Source: Melieria omissa
Lineage: Eukaryota; Arthropoda; Insecta; Diptera; Ulidiidae
Assembly: GCA_963971225.1 (NCBI GenBank)
Contig: OZ020267.1
Location: forward strand, 152,883,920 to 152,947,919
Reading direction: 5' to 3'
DNA length: 64,000 nucleotides
Shown: one piece after another, positions 36,264 to 47,566 of the stretch
Layout: every line of letters starts with the position of its first letter
How positions within the stretch are numbered: position 1 is the stretch's first letter
Program-made: the position numbers and the translations under genes
Notes under the pieces: model-generated
The model's input: the letters and a program-made list of their open reading frames with translations, nothing else
Databases searched by the model: none
Told to the model about the DNA's origin: nothing

Positions 36264-36778
36264 AGCGGCCTTTAGACGGTCGCACATGTCCGCAATCATG
36301 TGCGGCGCGACGAGAAGAATGACCGTGTAAACGCAAGAAATTCGTGTCGTCGGACATGTGCGACGGTTATCAAAATTTTTTGATTTTTCTGTCGGCGCGA
36401 CGCACATGTGCGACCGTGTAAACGGCTGTGTGACACAAATAGTGCATTTTTTCATTCGATCGGTGGACAGCGAGCAGTGAGGATGGCGTCGCAAAAAAAT
36501 GAAATATTATGGAAGGAGTTCTTTGAGGTGTATAGACACAATCCCGAACTGTGAAAAGTAAAAGGTGAAGAATATAAAAATAAAAATTAAAAGAAACGCA
36601 GCATAGAGGTGCTTTTATGCAAATTTAAAGAAGTTGATGCGAAAGCGCATACCATGTTGCTTCGTTGGCAGCAGCGAGACAACTGAAGTGTGCGCACATG
36701 TTTGACCGTGTAAACGCTCATCGCACATTTCCCCCATCGCACATGATTGCAAACATGTGCGACCGTCTAAGGGCCGCT
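36264..36778. mobile_element. PIF/Harbinger-type non-autonomous element
   Basis: Inverted termini begin AGCGGCC and continue through TTAGACGGTCGCACATGT and AATCATGTGCG on both sides (about 40 bp with a few mismatches); the flanking bases are ATT at 36261-36263 and 36779-36781, a 3-bp duplication. Subterminal copies of GACCGTGTAAACG occur several times. The 515-bp body contains a decayed MADF-like reading frame (36483-36689). PIF/Harbinger elements use 3-bp targets and typically encode a second Myb/MADF-type DNA-binding protein besides the transposase, so the combination supports this class. The transposase itself is absent. Confidence 0.65.
36483..36689 (+). pseudogene. Decayed MADF/Myb-like DNA-binding domain frame
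   Basis: From ATG at 36483 the frame reads MASQKNEILWKEFFEVYRHN then PEL, stops at TGA 36552-36554, and continues in the same frame as KVKGEEYKNKN before a second stop at 36588. A shifted frame then gives IEVLLCKFKEVDAKAHTMLL and further residues to TGA at 36687-36689. The order (aromatic-rich helix, H/Y-N-P-x-L, E-Y-K-N-K, then a K-F-K-E-D-A-K helix) resembles the MADF domain. The TGA sits where MADF proteins usually have tryptophan, a one-base change. Two or more lesions make it a fossil. Confidence 0.5.
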
Positions 36779-36810
36779 ATTGTGTTGTGTATGCAGATCA
36801 GCATTGCTTT

Positions 36811-36853
36811 TATACATACATACATATATACGTATGTACACACATACATACAT
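36811..36853. repeat. CATA/TATG microsatellite
   Basis: Imperfect palindromic array of ACATACATAC and ATACGTATGT. Confidence 0.7.
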
Positions 36854-38544
36854 TGTGTGCTCCATTAAACATTTGTGTAATCAACGCAAATCTATTTTGA
36901 AAAGTTTGCTAAATTATTGAACTAAATTATTGACTTGTTTTCACGTTAAAACGCAATAAAAGCTCCAGTAAAAAAATTTATGATTTTTTTCGTTTGTACA
37001 AAGGAATTGTTTATTTGTATTTGCGGTTTATTATGCGGTTTCCATATCTGCCAAAGGTGGCCAACAAGTCGCGCAAACCGCAATGCGGCGTGTTTGTTAT
37101 TGTTTTGGTGATTGAATGACGTTTGATTTGTACATAATTCAAATGTTAGCACAAAAATTATATTTCTGAAATGTTGTGGAAACCTGGGTGGTCCAATGTG
37201 CACACGGATCGCCGCATTCGCTGCCACAACCCGGTTTGGCACAACGCAACTCTCGCATGTGGCCGTAATAGCAACAACTTTTGACACGTTTTCATATCAA
37301 ACTGTTTATGTTGTTTATGATTTTTATAAATGACTAAAAATAGGCATTTTTCGAGAAGTCATATTATGCGTCTGGCACGTCGGTGACAAAACGCGTTAAG
37401 GCGCTTTTTTCGTTTTGTTTTTATTGTTATTCACCTTTTGTTTTCACATTCCGATTTTTTGTTATCGCCACGGCCCTTTGCCGCTGCATGGAAATAGCAA
37501 ATATTGACCTTTTTCGTTGAGTTCCTCATAATGCAAGCATAGAAATTGGTCAATATTTGCCGAGGTTCCTCTTCGAAAACGTAGAGCAAACAGCCGACTT
37601 GAGTTTCGAGAGCCAACATTTGCATTTCGCGTTTCGTGCGGCCGTCAGTCGTCAGCAGTCAGCGTCAGCCGGTGTTGCTGAAGCTTTGTTTTAGAAGCGA
37701 ACGCCCGAAGTGTGACATATGGACGTCATATTTATGCGTAAATATGGACGTAAATTATGCGCACACAAAATTGCCGATAAATATTTTTCATGGAATTTTT
37801 TGTTGCTTCTCATGTTGTTGTTTGTTTTCGACAAAAAACATAAAAACAATTGAAGTTGTCGACAAAAAGATGCTATACACTGGCAAAGACGATAGCAGTG
37901 ATAAGAATGATGGCACTAGTCGTTTAATTAAGTTGCGAACAACTTATCTGATTTATTTTATAAAACTTATCAGACAGTATAACGAAAGAAATCAATTAAC
38001 TGACGAAAGAAACACACCACAAATGTAGTTTCTGTTTTGCCATTTGAATGTTTGTTGGGCAGAGAGAAACACACACAAAGCCATGGACGTGCAAACGAAT
38101 TGATTTTTGCACAACTCTCAACTCGTGAGTCTTCACTAATAAAGCCACAAATCATTGAAAGCAATTGTGCTGGGCCACAAAACACAACAACACAAACCAA
38201 TGACACTCGCACCCACTTATTAATGGGCAACTAATAAATGACACTTGAAAATATTGCAGAGGCACCTAACGACAGCAGCTCGCAGCGGACCCTGCGGCCG
38301 AAGGCGGCGAGTGTGGGTGGATGCAGTTGAGTTGGCGTTGAGCTGCGCAGTGCAGAAATATACAAACATACGAGTGTGTGCGTAGGCGTGCAGCACACAG
38401 CTGCAGTATAACCGTCGCGACCTAACAACAAAAACAAAATGCACACAAGTCTCGCTCACCTATTGCACGAGCAGTAATGAGCCGAGTACCTACGCCCAGC
38501 TAAGAAAATAAGTCATGCAACAAGTAACTGCATATGTGCATAAA

Positions 38545-38571
38545 TGTGTATGTATGTATGTACATACATAT
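38545..38571. repeat. TATG/CATA microsatellite
   Basis: (TGTA)n followed by (CATA)n, forming a near-perfect palindrome. Confidence 0.7.
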
Positions 38572-39941
38572 TTCAGATTACTTGCGTTTCCGGTGCTGCG
38601 AAAACGTGAAACGAAACTCGAAGCCGCACCGTTGTTTAGTTTGGTTTGCGTTTCGTCTGTTGAAGATGTTGGCGGTGGCGATGGCGTTGGTGTGGTTGTT
38701 GTTATGACGATCAATACGGCTGCTGATGAGGATGGCCGCCGACGACCACAATGCTCACAGCCAGCAACAATCTGCACCGACCAACCACCAACTAAACTAA
38801 CTGTTATTGTTCGTAAATTTACAATGAAGCTTTAATTAAGTTTGCACTTTGTTAGCGGAGAATGGACCGAAGCCAAGTGAAAAGAAATGAAATGAAATCT
38901 CATCTCACTTCAACTCGACGCAACTCATTGCAATAACAATAACAATAATTTACCCCATTTCCGAATGCTGGCGCTGCACGCTCCCGCCGCACATCGAGCC
39001 ACCAACACAATCAAGCTTATTCAATCGCGCAATTGATCTTCAGCTGGTCCCCGCGCGCTACCCGGCCATGGTCAGCGTCTTCCATTTTTCATTTTTCGAA
39101 CAGTCCTCACTAAGCGCACTCGCCGAGTAGTTTTCCAGCCAACCACACAGCAATTTACTCATTTGCCCAGCGCGTGAAGGCAGCAGCAGCAATTGACCGC
39201 CAGCAGAATGGACGCGGCCGAGTATGTGAAAAAGTAAATTAAATTTAACAGAAAACTGACAATGGACCGAATTCGTGCGGCGCTGCAGCGCATTCGGTCG
39301 TTTCAATTTTGCAATTTAAGCAGTTTACGGTGAACGCCGGAACGGGTTAAATTGAATTCACTTCAGCTGTTTATTAAACAACTCAATTCCTTGAAGCACC
39401 GAGCAGGAGTTATGCGTGAGACGCATTGACCGCAGCAACGAGACAAGCTGCACCGGGCACAAGGCACAACTGTACCGCAGATAAGTGCAGCTCAACGCCG
39501 AGAAGCGTCTGTGAACAGAAGACATCTGATGAGGGAAATTTTGAATGAAAAGTTTCTACCTTATTTGAATATTTCACCATTTCGAAAACGTACATTTCTC
39601 AGCTTCCAACGGCAAAGGCAGTTCTGTCTGCCTCTGAGCTGCCGTTCTACATTGCGCCATGATTTTCCACACACAAGCGAAAGGAAAAAGATTGCGTTGC
39701 ACTAAAATTAAATTAAAGATTTCCTGCGACAACATTCAACTCGGCACCAACACATTATCACCCCACATTGCTGATCATTAGCAATGCCACAAAGAAATAC
39801 AAATACAAAAACAAAAATAAAGGCATACTTCAATTGAATAATGTCTCCAATTCATGAACCCATTTGGTGGACGACGCGAGGCGCAGCAAACGAAACGGAG
39901 AAGACCAAAAAAAATCACATAAAGTGAAGCGACTTTTAAAT

Positions 39942-39957
39942 CACACACACACACACA
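39942..39957. repeat. CA dinucleotide microsatellite
   Basis: Eight CA units without interruption. Confidence 0.75.
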
Positions 39958-41388
39958 TTCACCCATGATAAATTCAAAACGCTTTGTGCGTCTGCGGATG
40001 TTTCATATGTGAGGATGCTAAATGCTTTATTATTGTTGTTGTCAAGTTGATCATTGTAACACAATACTTGGGTGCTCTCTGATTGCGCGCCTTGTGGCAC
40101 AATGGAAAAGCATACCGAGCAGAGTAGGGCAGAAGACAACCAGCAAGGCGCAAAAAATTACAAAAACAACACATATACAAGATTTTACAATGTACACACA
40201 TACATACATGGATAGTACAGCGAACAAACAGAAGTGTCAAGCGCTCGGCCCATGCCAACCGATCTCAGCTCACCGAAAAACGGCGACAGTTCGCTGCGTC
40301 GCAAGCCGGTGGAAGTCTGGCCGTGTGCCGCGTCAAATTCAAACCCAAGTGACGGCATAATAACGCGCACCGCACCGCATCTACCGGCCATCGCCGCCAG
40401 ACACACAAAACTTATCCCAAACACATCGCACACGATAGCGCGCGATAAACGGAACAAAAAGACGCCGATCGCAAAGCGATAATGATGAGCGCGCCCGACA
40501 TTTTCGTGATCTTTTGAATTTCAAAGCAGTTGGCCTTTTTTAGGTGGAACCAACACTTTTGCCTCTTCCTTTCCGTCTGTTTCTCCTTGAAAGTGTCAAA
40601 CGCAGACATTCTGCATTTTAGACGAAATTCAAGCCGCTTTTATCATTGCTCCGCGGCCGAGCAGTTCTCAAAAACTATCGCTACGAGTACATCATTAGGG
40701 AACAAAAGACAAGCAGACCCCTAAAAGTGTTGGGACTGACACGTTGGACACTGTACGACTGACAGCACAGGAGGATCACTTTCAAAGCGCACGTTGAAAA
40801 GTTGAGAGAATTCAAAGAACGATGCCGTTTGATCTGCTCGATGTTGTTGTAAGCATTTTCGACATTCTGTTCAATTTGTGGGACATTGAAAGCAACAACG
40901 AACGAACACACTACAAATGTTTACGATCGAGTTTCCAAGTGAAGCATGTGATAAAAATTTGAGTCTTGACTGAAAATTGTTTTCTGCAAAATTTCAAAGC
41001 GCTCAACTCAGATTAGTGCACGAGTACTTACATACCCGAATCCTGCACGAGTATGCATTTTTGCTATTCGAAAACATTCAAATGCTTTTGAATAGAATAC
41101 TGTACTTCATCTCTGCGGACCAGTCCGAATGAATACTAGTACAGCTCTCTTCGAGTACGAGTAAGCTCCGAACAGAAACGAGTAGACACATTTATTCATA
41201 CACTATATATTCATATTCGCTCGAAGCGGGAAAACGAAGACAAAAGCATTCGAAAAATAGAATAAACTGCTTGAATATTCGAATATACTCGTTTTATTAT
41301 TCCTACAATTATTTACAAATATTTATGTTGTATATTAATATTTATTTATTTTATTAACAAACAAGCTACTTTAACCACACCACAAGTA

Positions 41389-41605
41389 CAGTCGTGTCTG
41401 GGTATAGTGAACCCCCTATATAGTGAACACCCAAATTTTGACATCGAGCCTCTAAATATAGAAACAATTTTTCAAGCAAAAAACAAAAAGTGTATTTTGA
41501 GCAAATAAGACGAGTTTTTGAACAAAACTTTTAACTTTGATATAGTGAACAACCTCAATACAGTGAACAGGCCTTGCAATAGTTCACTATATCCAGACAC
41601 CACTG
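41389..41605. mobile_element. 217-bp miniature element, pogo/Tc1-mariner type
   Basis: The terminal repeats begin CAGTCGTGTCTGGGTATAG on the left and, on the opposite strand of the right end, CAGTGGTGTCTGGATATAG: 24 bp with two mismatches. TA dinucleotides flank both sides (41387-41388 and 41606-41607). CAGT-starting ends with a TA target are the pattern of pogo-like members of the Tc1/mariner superfamily. TATAGTGAAC-type words recur inside near the right end. There is no ORF. It is inserted in a region of CGAATA-rich repeats. Confidence 0.65.
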
Positions 41606-41689
41606 TATACACATGAAAAAGTGACATTCTGCGCATAAAAATATTCGATGAAACTGTTGATCTTCGAATACTTCGTAAAGTTCTCGATT

Positions 41690-41768
41690 ACCGAATACGA
41701 GCACTGCAGTATTCGCTTCTCACCGAATACGAGCAATGTAGTGTTCGCTATTCACCGAATATGAATAG
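41690..41768. repeat. 32-bp tandem repeat, two full units and a partial third
   Basis: Units start at 41690, 41722 and 41754. The first two share ACCGAATACGAGCA and a TTCGCT(T/A)(C/T)TC end, with a few differences between; the third is partial (ACCGAATATGAATAG). Inside each unit GAATAC and (G/A)TATTCG or GTGTTCG form a short inverted pair. Similar words surround the array from about 41020 to 41850, so it may be the core of a larger decayed repeat. Confidence 0.6.
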
Positions 41769-43545
41769 AATCGAGAAGACGCTCGCTGATTCTCGTTTCT
41801 ATTCGTTTCGTTGCACACATTCTTCGAATACCAAGTACCCGTACAGTATGTACAGTAGTGTAGTCGCCAAAATGAATATAGTCATGCATACATACATATC
41901 CATACAACAATAAATAGACCTCATGTGCTGGGAGAGCCGGCCGGAAGCGAAATTGGAGAGTGAACATTCATAAGTTGGCCCACTGAATCAGCGTTGAAAG
42001 TGCTTTGAATCTCAGGTTGAAAGATCTCATGGGTTCGAATTCCGACCAAAGAAAGAAAACATCAAAAAAATATCAATATTTGCAAAACATTTCGCAACAT
42101 ACAAATGTGAATTATCCAAATAAATAGAAAATGGTTTTTGTGCGCGTCGCCCACATGTTGGCGCCAAATCTATGTTCGTATGTTTGTTTGTGCGGCCGGT
42201 TTTCTCTGCACCAATGATGTTTTAAAATAATAAATTACAAAATTCCTCCATGTCATGTTTGTTTATTGTCTTATGCCGCAAAGATTCAGCAGCAACATTT
42301 TGATTATGTATGTTTGTATGTAGCGATGTCGGCGGTTGCAACGCCATGGGTTGTCGTACGAACGAGGCGGTGTGCGGTTGTGAATGACCTGCCCGGCTGT
42401 CTCTGTGTGTGTGTGGTGCAAATCTTCATTGAATCGAAGAGAACCGATGCAACTCGCAATTGCACATTTGCATTGCGCTTTGTTGTTTATTTGTCTACGG
42501 CAACATTTGACAGCGAGCGACCGTTGGCGAAAGAGCAATGACCATCAATTTTGGCGTCCCACCGCGATCGCAATGCGGCGATTTGAACTTTTGGAATACT
42601 AAAATACGCAAACCGTGCAATAACTTCAAGTTTAGCGCTGACTTTAGTAAATTTACTAAACAAATAAATAAATAAATTGAAAAGTTTTACGTTTGACATT
42701 TTTGATTATTAATTTTGGTTTATATTCAGGACTACGGGTTTCTCCTGCCTAGTTATCCCGTTTATCGCTGCCCAGCCATCGCTCCAACCCACTGCCACAA
42801 ACGTTCACTTCCTCATCAGCCCATAGTGCACCAACTGCCGCTTCCCTGCACCCGAACGCCACAGCGGAATTTCACTCTATCGCTTTCGCAGCAATCTGCA
42901 TAATATTTCGCTTCATGCCGGAGCTGCGCGCCAACCAGCCACACGGCAACATTTTCCAACTTCGTACACACAAAACCAAAGACCCATAAAAACGGCCTGC
43001 AGACAACTTCTTCCTTCACTGCAGCCACCAGCGAAATCTACATTTTCTGCCCTGCTACGCTACGCTGTGCTGCGCTGCGCTTTTCGCAACTACGAAAACA
43101 GCACGAAGCCGAAAACCAAATTTCATAGCTCTCCCCGGGACGTCCACGTTTTCTGCATGACCATTGCCATGTTGCGCCCGCCTCGCCCATTGCGCAGGCG
43201 CGCTGCTTGTGCGCGTGACTTATGTTGCCACACTGCACACGGTGCAGCACAATCTGACAGACAGGCGAACAGACAGACGGACACTGGCAACGGCCGCACT
43301 TTGCTGTTGTTGTTAGCAATGGGCTGCGGTAAATAACTACAATCACGTGTTGGTGATGGCTTAAATTATGAATTAGTGTAGTCTTGGTCCAGCAGTAGCG
43401 GCGGCCGCCTGTCCGCCAGTCCGCCACCACCCACCATCCGCTCGTCCACCGTCGTTGTGGTTTTGCCTCTTAGCAACGGAAGGCGTCCAAGGAAAATTAC
43501 CTTTTAGTCGACGCAGCAGGGCCAAGGGGGTAATTGTTGCGTTTA

Positions 43546-43570
43546 GTTGTTGTTGTTGTTGCTGTTGCTG
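43546..43570. repeat. GTT/GCT trinucleotide run
   Basis: (GTT)n followed by GCTGTTGCTG. Confidence 0.7.
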
Positions 43571-44552
43571 TGCTATTTTTATAAAGTTTAAAGTGGAAAA
43601 TCGTGTCGACGAGCGTGTTGAAAGATTTCGGTGTGAATTTTTATGTTGGCAGGTCACAAGTGAGACGTGCTCCGCAGCCCGTAGGTAGAATTGCTGTAAT
43701 AAAAGTTGTGTCCGAAGCTGTTCGAGCTGTTGTGATACCATTTTCTGAAGAGAAAATCCAAGTAAGCATTTAGAGACATATTGAAAATCTTGAACAGCTC
43801 AACTATCACAAAATGTTGAAGTCGTCTTGGATGTCACAAACATTGCAAATTTGGGCAATTTTCTAACAAATTCAATTATCGCTCACACTACGGTCGCTCG
43901 TATGCGCCACAGCGACATTTGTCGTAATCGCAAACAATGACAAATTTATGCGCCATTTATGGCCGCATTAAAGGCCAAAAGACATAAATTTAATGACCAA
44001 TAAACTGCGTCAGCCATGTTCTGCACGCAGCCGCATTTTCCTCACGCGTTCCATGACTCGTTCCGTTTCCAGCTCTAGAACGCGACATTTTCGCAGCGAT
44101 CGCACCGATCGAGCGCGTCCAAAACAGCAACCGAAGCTAAACGCCGAACGCTTGTCTGTCAATGCATCGCTTCGATAATACATATTCAAACTGTCAACGA
44201 ACATATTAATAACGCCACATGTGCGGGAACTTGCTCACGTTGCGATTGGCTATCGAATTGTCCAGTGGCGGAATCGAATTGTGAGCCGGGGGGCAGCAGG
44301 CGGCAGGCGGTCAATTGAACCAACAGTTGAGTTCATTAGCGCGTCTAGGCGCGCATTTACGATTTGCTCGCCCGCCATAGCAATTTAAAAGCTGGTAAAC
44401 GCTTTTTAAACACCAGCGCTGACTGGAATATTTTTCCCCCATGTCCATGTCTGTCCGTGCGAATTGTGACTTGGACGAACGGCTGTGTTGGTAGTGTTGA
44501 TTTCTTTTGCGTTTGGTTTTGTTGTAACAAGTTATTTAACACTTTTCGTCTT

Positions 44553-44572
44553 AATGACACTTAAGTGTCATT
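44553..44572. promoter_or_regulatory. 20-bp perfect palindrome with paired TTAAGTG sites
   Basis: AATGACACTTAAGTGTCATT reads the same on both strands. It contains TTAAGTG on each strand, which resembles the TNAAGTG core bound by NK-2 class homeodomain proteins. A perfect 20-bp palindrome is unusual by chance, but there is no gene context here to assign a target, so the regulatory reading is inference. Confidence 0.25.
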
Positions 44573-45309
44573 TTATTGGCATGAGAAGTGAGTTGGCAAA
44601 AAGCAATACAACAACAACAAGAAGCCGAGCAGCGACAGCACAGAAAAGCCATAAAATTGGACAAGACAACAATAAATCGGCTAATTAAAGAGATGACTTT
44701 GAAGAAATCACAAAACGATTTAAAGAAGACGACAACAAAATGTGGCTGACAACAAAAAATGGTGTCAATTATTTGCAACGAAATTCAAAGGCGTTCGAAA
44801 CATTTAAACAAAAATGTTGCCAACGACCAACGCACTAACCATTGCGGCACGCCACGCCACGTCGCAGACGCACAAATGCCAAAATGGCCAAAAACGACTC
44901 GAGTGGACACAACTGCCCACATACCGAAAATTCGAAATTCGCCGCTAACAAGCAAAAAATGCACAGCGCAAATAAACCAAAAACAAAATACGCGAAAAAA
45001 ACCCGAATAAAAATTGAGGTGGAAAAAGTCACAGAAGCAACAAGAAATTACACAACAGATTAGGGAATATCACCTTAGCGCACGCTATGCTGCAACGCAG
45101 GAAAATAACCACTACAACAACAACGACAGAGTCCGCAGCACTCAAGTCATCGAATGGTTAGAGCAAAGAACGGAGAGCGCAGCTGGCCGGTCGGCTGACT
45201 GGCGTTGGTATGTGTGATTGGGACAAACGATTGGCGGCACGAAGCTCCAATGCCACTGGGAGATGCAACAATTGATTACAATTGCCAGCAGCAGTCAAAG
45301 CCAGGCACA

Positions 45310-45327
45310 AGCAGCAGCAGCAGCAGC
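45310..45327. repeat. CAG trinucleotide run
   Basis: Six CAG-type units. No enclosing coding frame is supported. Confidence 0.7.
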
Positions 45328-46834
45328 GAAAAATGCAAAGACATACACGGCAAAAATAACAAAAGACAAACGGCGAACCGTGCATGCTGCATGCAAGAGC
45401 AACCAGCAGCAACAACAACCACAACAATACGAAGTCCTCAAAGTCTCATTTGTACAGTGCAATGCAAAGCACAGCGACACTAACAAATACAGCAGCAACA
45501 ACAACAGCAACCACCACTACAACAAGACAGCACAAATTGCAGTGTCGAACAACGTGTTTTGCTGTTGTTGGCACTGCTTCGTACACTTGTTTCGCGCATT
45601 CGCTTTGGCGAGCGATACACGTGCACCCTGGCGGCCAGCGACGCGCCTTGCACCGCAGGAGCAAAGGTGCTAAAATGCCGCAACGGAAAAGCATGAATTA
45701 AATTCTAATTAGTTGCGAGACTGATTAACACTTTCAATTAACGGTTTAATCAGAAAATATGAAACATTTCACACTCTGAGAGTTCAAAAATTAATTTGTT
45801 TCGATTTTATGGGCCGAGAGGTCACAAGCGAAAAAGTTCACTGTGGATCTTGCAGAAGAAGAATTATGAAAAATTATTCAAGAACACAATTTCAAAAGGG
45901 CATTACAGACTTTTAATGTAATTTTTAGAATTCGAATTTCTTCACACCTTGTCTACGCTTGCTTTGCAATCATTCTTCCTCTTTTTTGGGATGGGAAATG
46001 CAACATGCAACAAAAGTGGTCTTAAGGAAATTTATGCCAAACGAAGCACAATCAATCGCGGCCGAGGATGGCGTGCCAATCGCCACATCCATATCGAATG
46101 CATGATTGAAAATAACGAGCAGCGACGACAAAAATAATAAGCCCCGGCACGGCGTGGCATCTGCGCCAATCCGGCCATTCGTACGAGTGCGCATTTATAT
46201 GTACATATGTGCATATGTATGTGCAGCTTATATGGGATGCCGGTCACCGAGTGCAACTGCCGCAATTGCTCCGGTGCGTGGCCAACGGGCATAATGAGCA
46301 GGCGGACGAGCGCGCCGAATGTGGCGTGCGACGGATCAGCGCAGACGTTCCAGACACAACAATGGCCACATAAAATTGCACAAAATGCGAATGCGGCAAA
46401 TCTCCAGAGATGCGCGACCAGCCAACCAGGGGAGAATGTAAAGAGCAAAAAAATTTTACAAAAATAATAAAAAGGAGCCGGCAAGCAGTGCATGCGAATA
46501 AACGGCGGTGTGACCATTACAGTTTTTGCTCGTTTCCCCCAACACTTGACGTGTGAATGCCGCACAGTTGGAGGGAGTTTTCGTCCGACACCATCTCAAA
46601 TAATGATAGCTTTTGAGTGAAGAATGCGAATGTTACGTTTTTAAGTACAGTTGAGAACGAATGTTCGTAAAAAAAAACATAAACATTCACGCAAAGTGGC
46701 TGTCGCACCTTTTACCTGCATACAAATAGTACAGTTATTTTTGTTCATATAGTTCCTGCATTAGATCATATAGATCGATTCCTAGTGTGGAGTTTTTGTG
46801 TTCACAATCGAGGCGCATTGGCAGCTCCGTTTAA

Positions 46835-47562
46835 GGAGGGGGGTAAGGGTTTACACTTTCGAAAAATCGAATTACTTTTTCTTGTCTTATGTTATTGTTA
46901 AACATTTCAAGAATATATTCTCAAAATTGTAAGTCGATCGGAGCAAAACTCTTGAAGTTATGGTCTATAGTTAGTCCCCTGTCCTTTAGTGCAGGTATAC
47001 AGCTTATTCTCTTCTACTGTTCTGGTCTCAAAACTACTTTTTCAAAGTCCGTGATCACTGTCATTTAAAAACTACTAAACCGATTCATTTGAAACTTGGT
47101 ACACATTTTCTACATATAAAGTACCTCACCCTAACGTTTAGTAAACAATTTTTTGTTACATTAAGAGGGTTTCCCACCCACAAAATGGCGGAATTTTTCG
47201 TGGAAAATAGCAGTTTACACTTTAGATGGCCACCAAAAATTTTTAAATGAAAAAAATAATATTCGGAGAACGTTGGGGTGAGGATTTGATAATACTTTGA
47301 CTAAATTTTAATGGTTTTTGATTTCAGATAATTTCCGACCGAGATACAGTGATCACCGCAAATTGTATTTTTTCAAAGACGTTCTGGGGCAAGCTCTGTC
47401 ACCGGCTTATTTTGTAATATTTCTGCATGAAAAAATTACAGAATATTGTTAAAAGTATGCTTAATAATGTACGAAAGGTTTAAATAAATTTGATCACTCC
47501 ATACTTTAAAAAAAAAATTCACAAAAAAAGTGTTTTTTTTACGCTGAAAGCCTTACCTCCCC
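46835..47562. mobile_element. 728-bp TTAA-flanked element, GGGG(A/G)GGTAAGG ends
   Basis: The left end GGAGGGGGGTAAGG and the right end CCTTACCTCCCC are imperfect inverted repeats flanked by TTAA at 46831-46834 and 47563-47566. The weak ends point to an older insertion. The interior is A+T-rich with AAAATGGCGG-type and GTGATCACTG words, and no ORF beyond chance. Of the TTAA elements in the window this one has the least conserved ends, so the call is less firm. Confidence 0.5.
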
Positions 47563-47566
47563 TTAA

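Larger units (their letters stand above)
36782..41386. other. No gene recognised; non-coding stretch with microsatellites
   Basis: Contains TATG/CATA arrays (36811-36853, 38545-38571) and a CA run (39942-39957). Frames of 60-130 codons overlap on both strands without recognisable domains. From 41000 the sequence is rich in CGAATA/TATTCG and CGAGTA-type words that continue past the pogo-like element. Confidence 0.45.
41608..46830. other. No gene recognised; non-coding stretch
   Basis: Contains the 32-bp array at 41690, GTT/GCT runs (43546-43570), a CAG run (45310-45327) and CAA runs near 45407-45425. From 42700 to 46500 it is stop-poor with many overlapping frames on both strands and no domain I recognise. 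Confidence 0.45.

Noticed and set aside
41990..42060. tRNA-like GGGTTCGAATTCC (possible B box of a tRNA or SINE)
   Set aside because: The T-stem does not pair, no cloverleaf forms, and no clear A box at the right distance was found.
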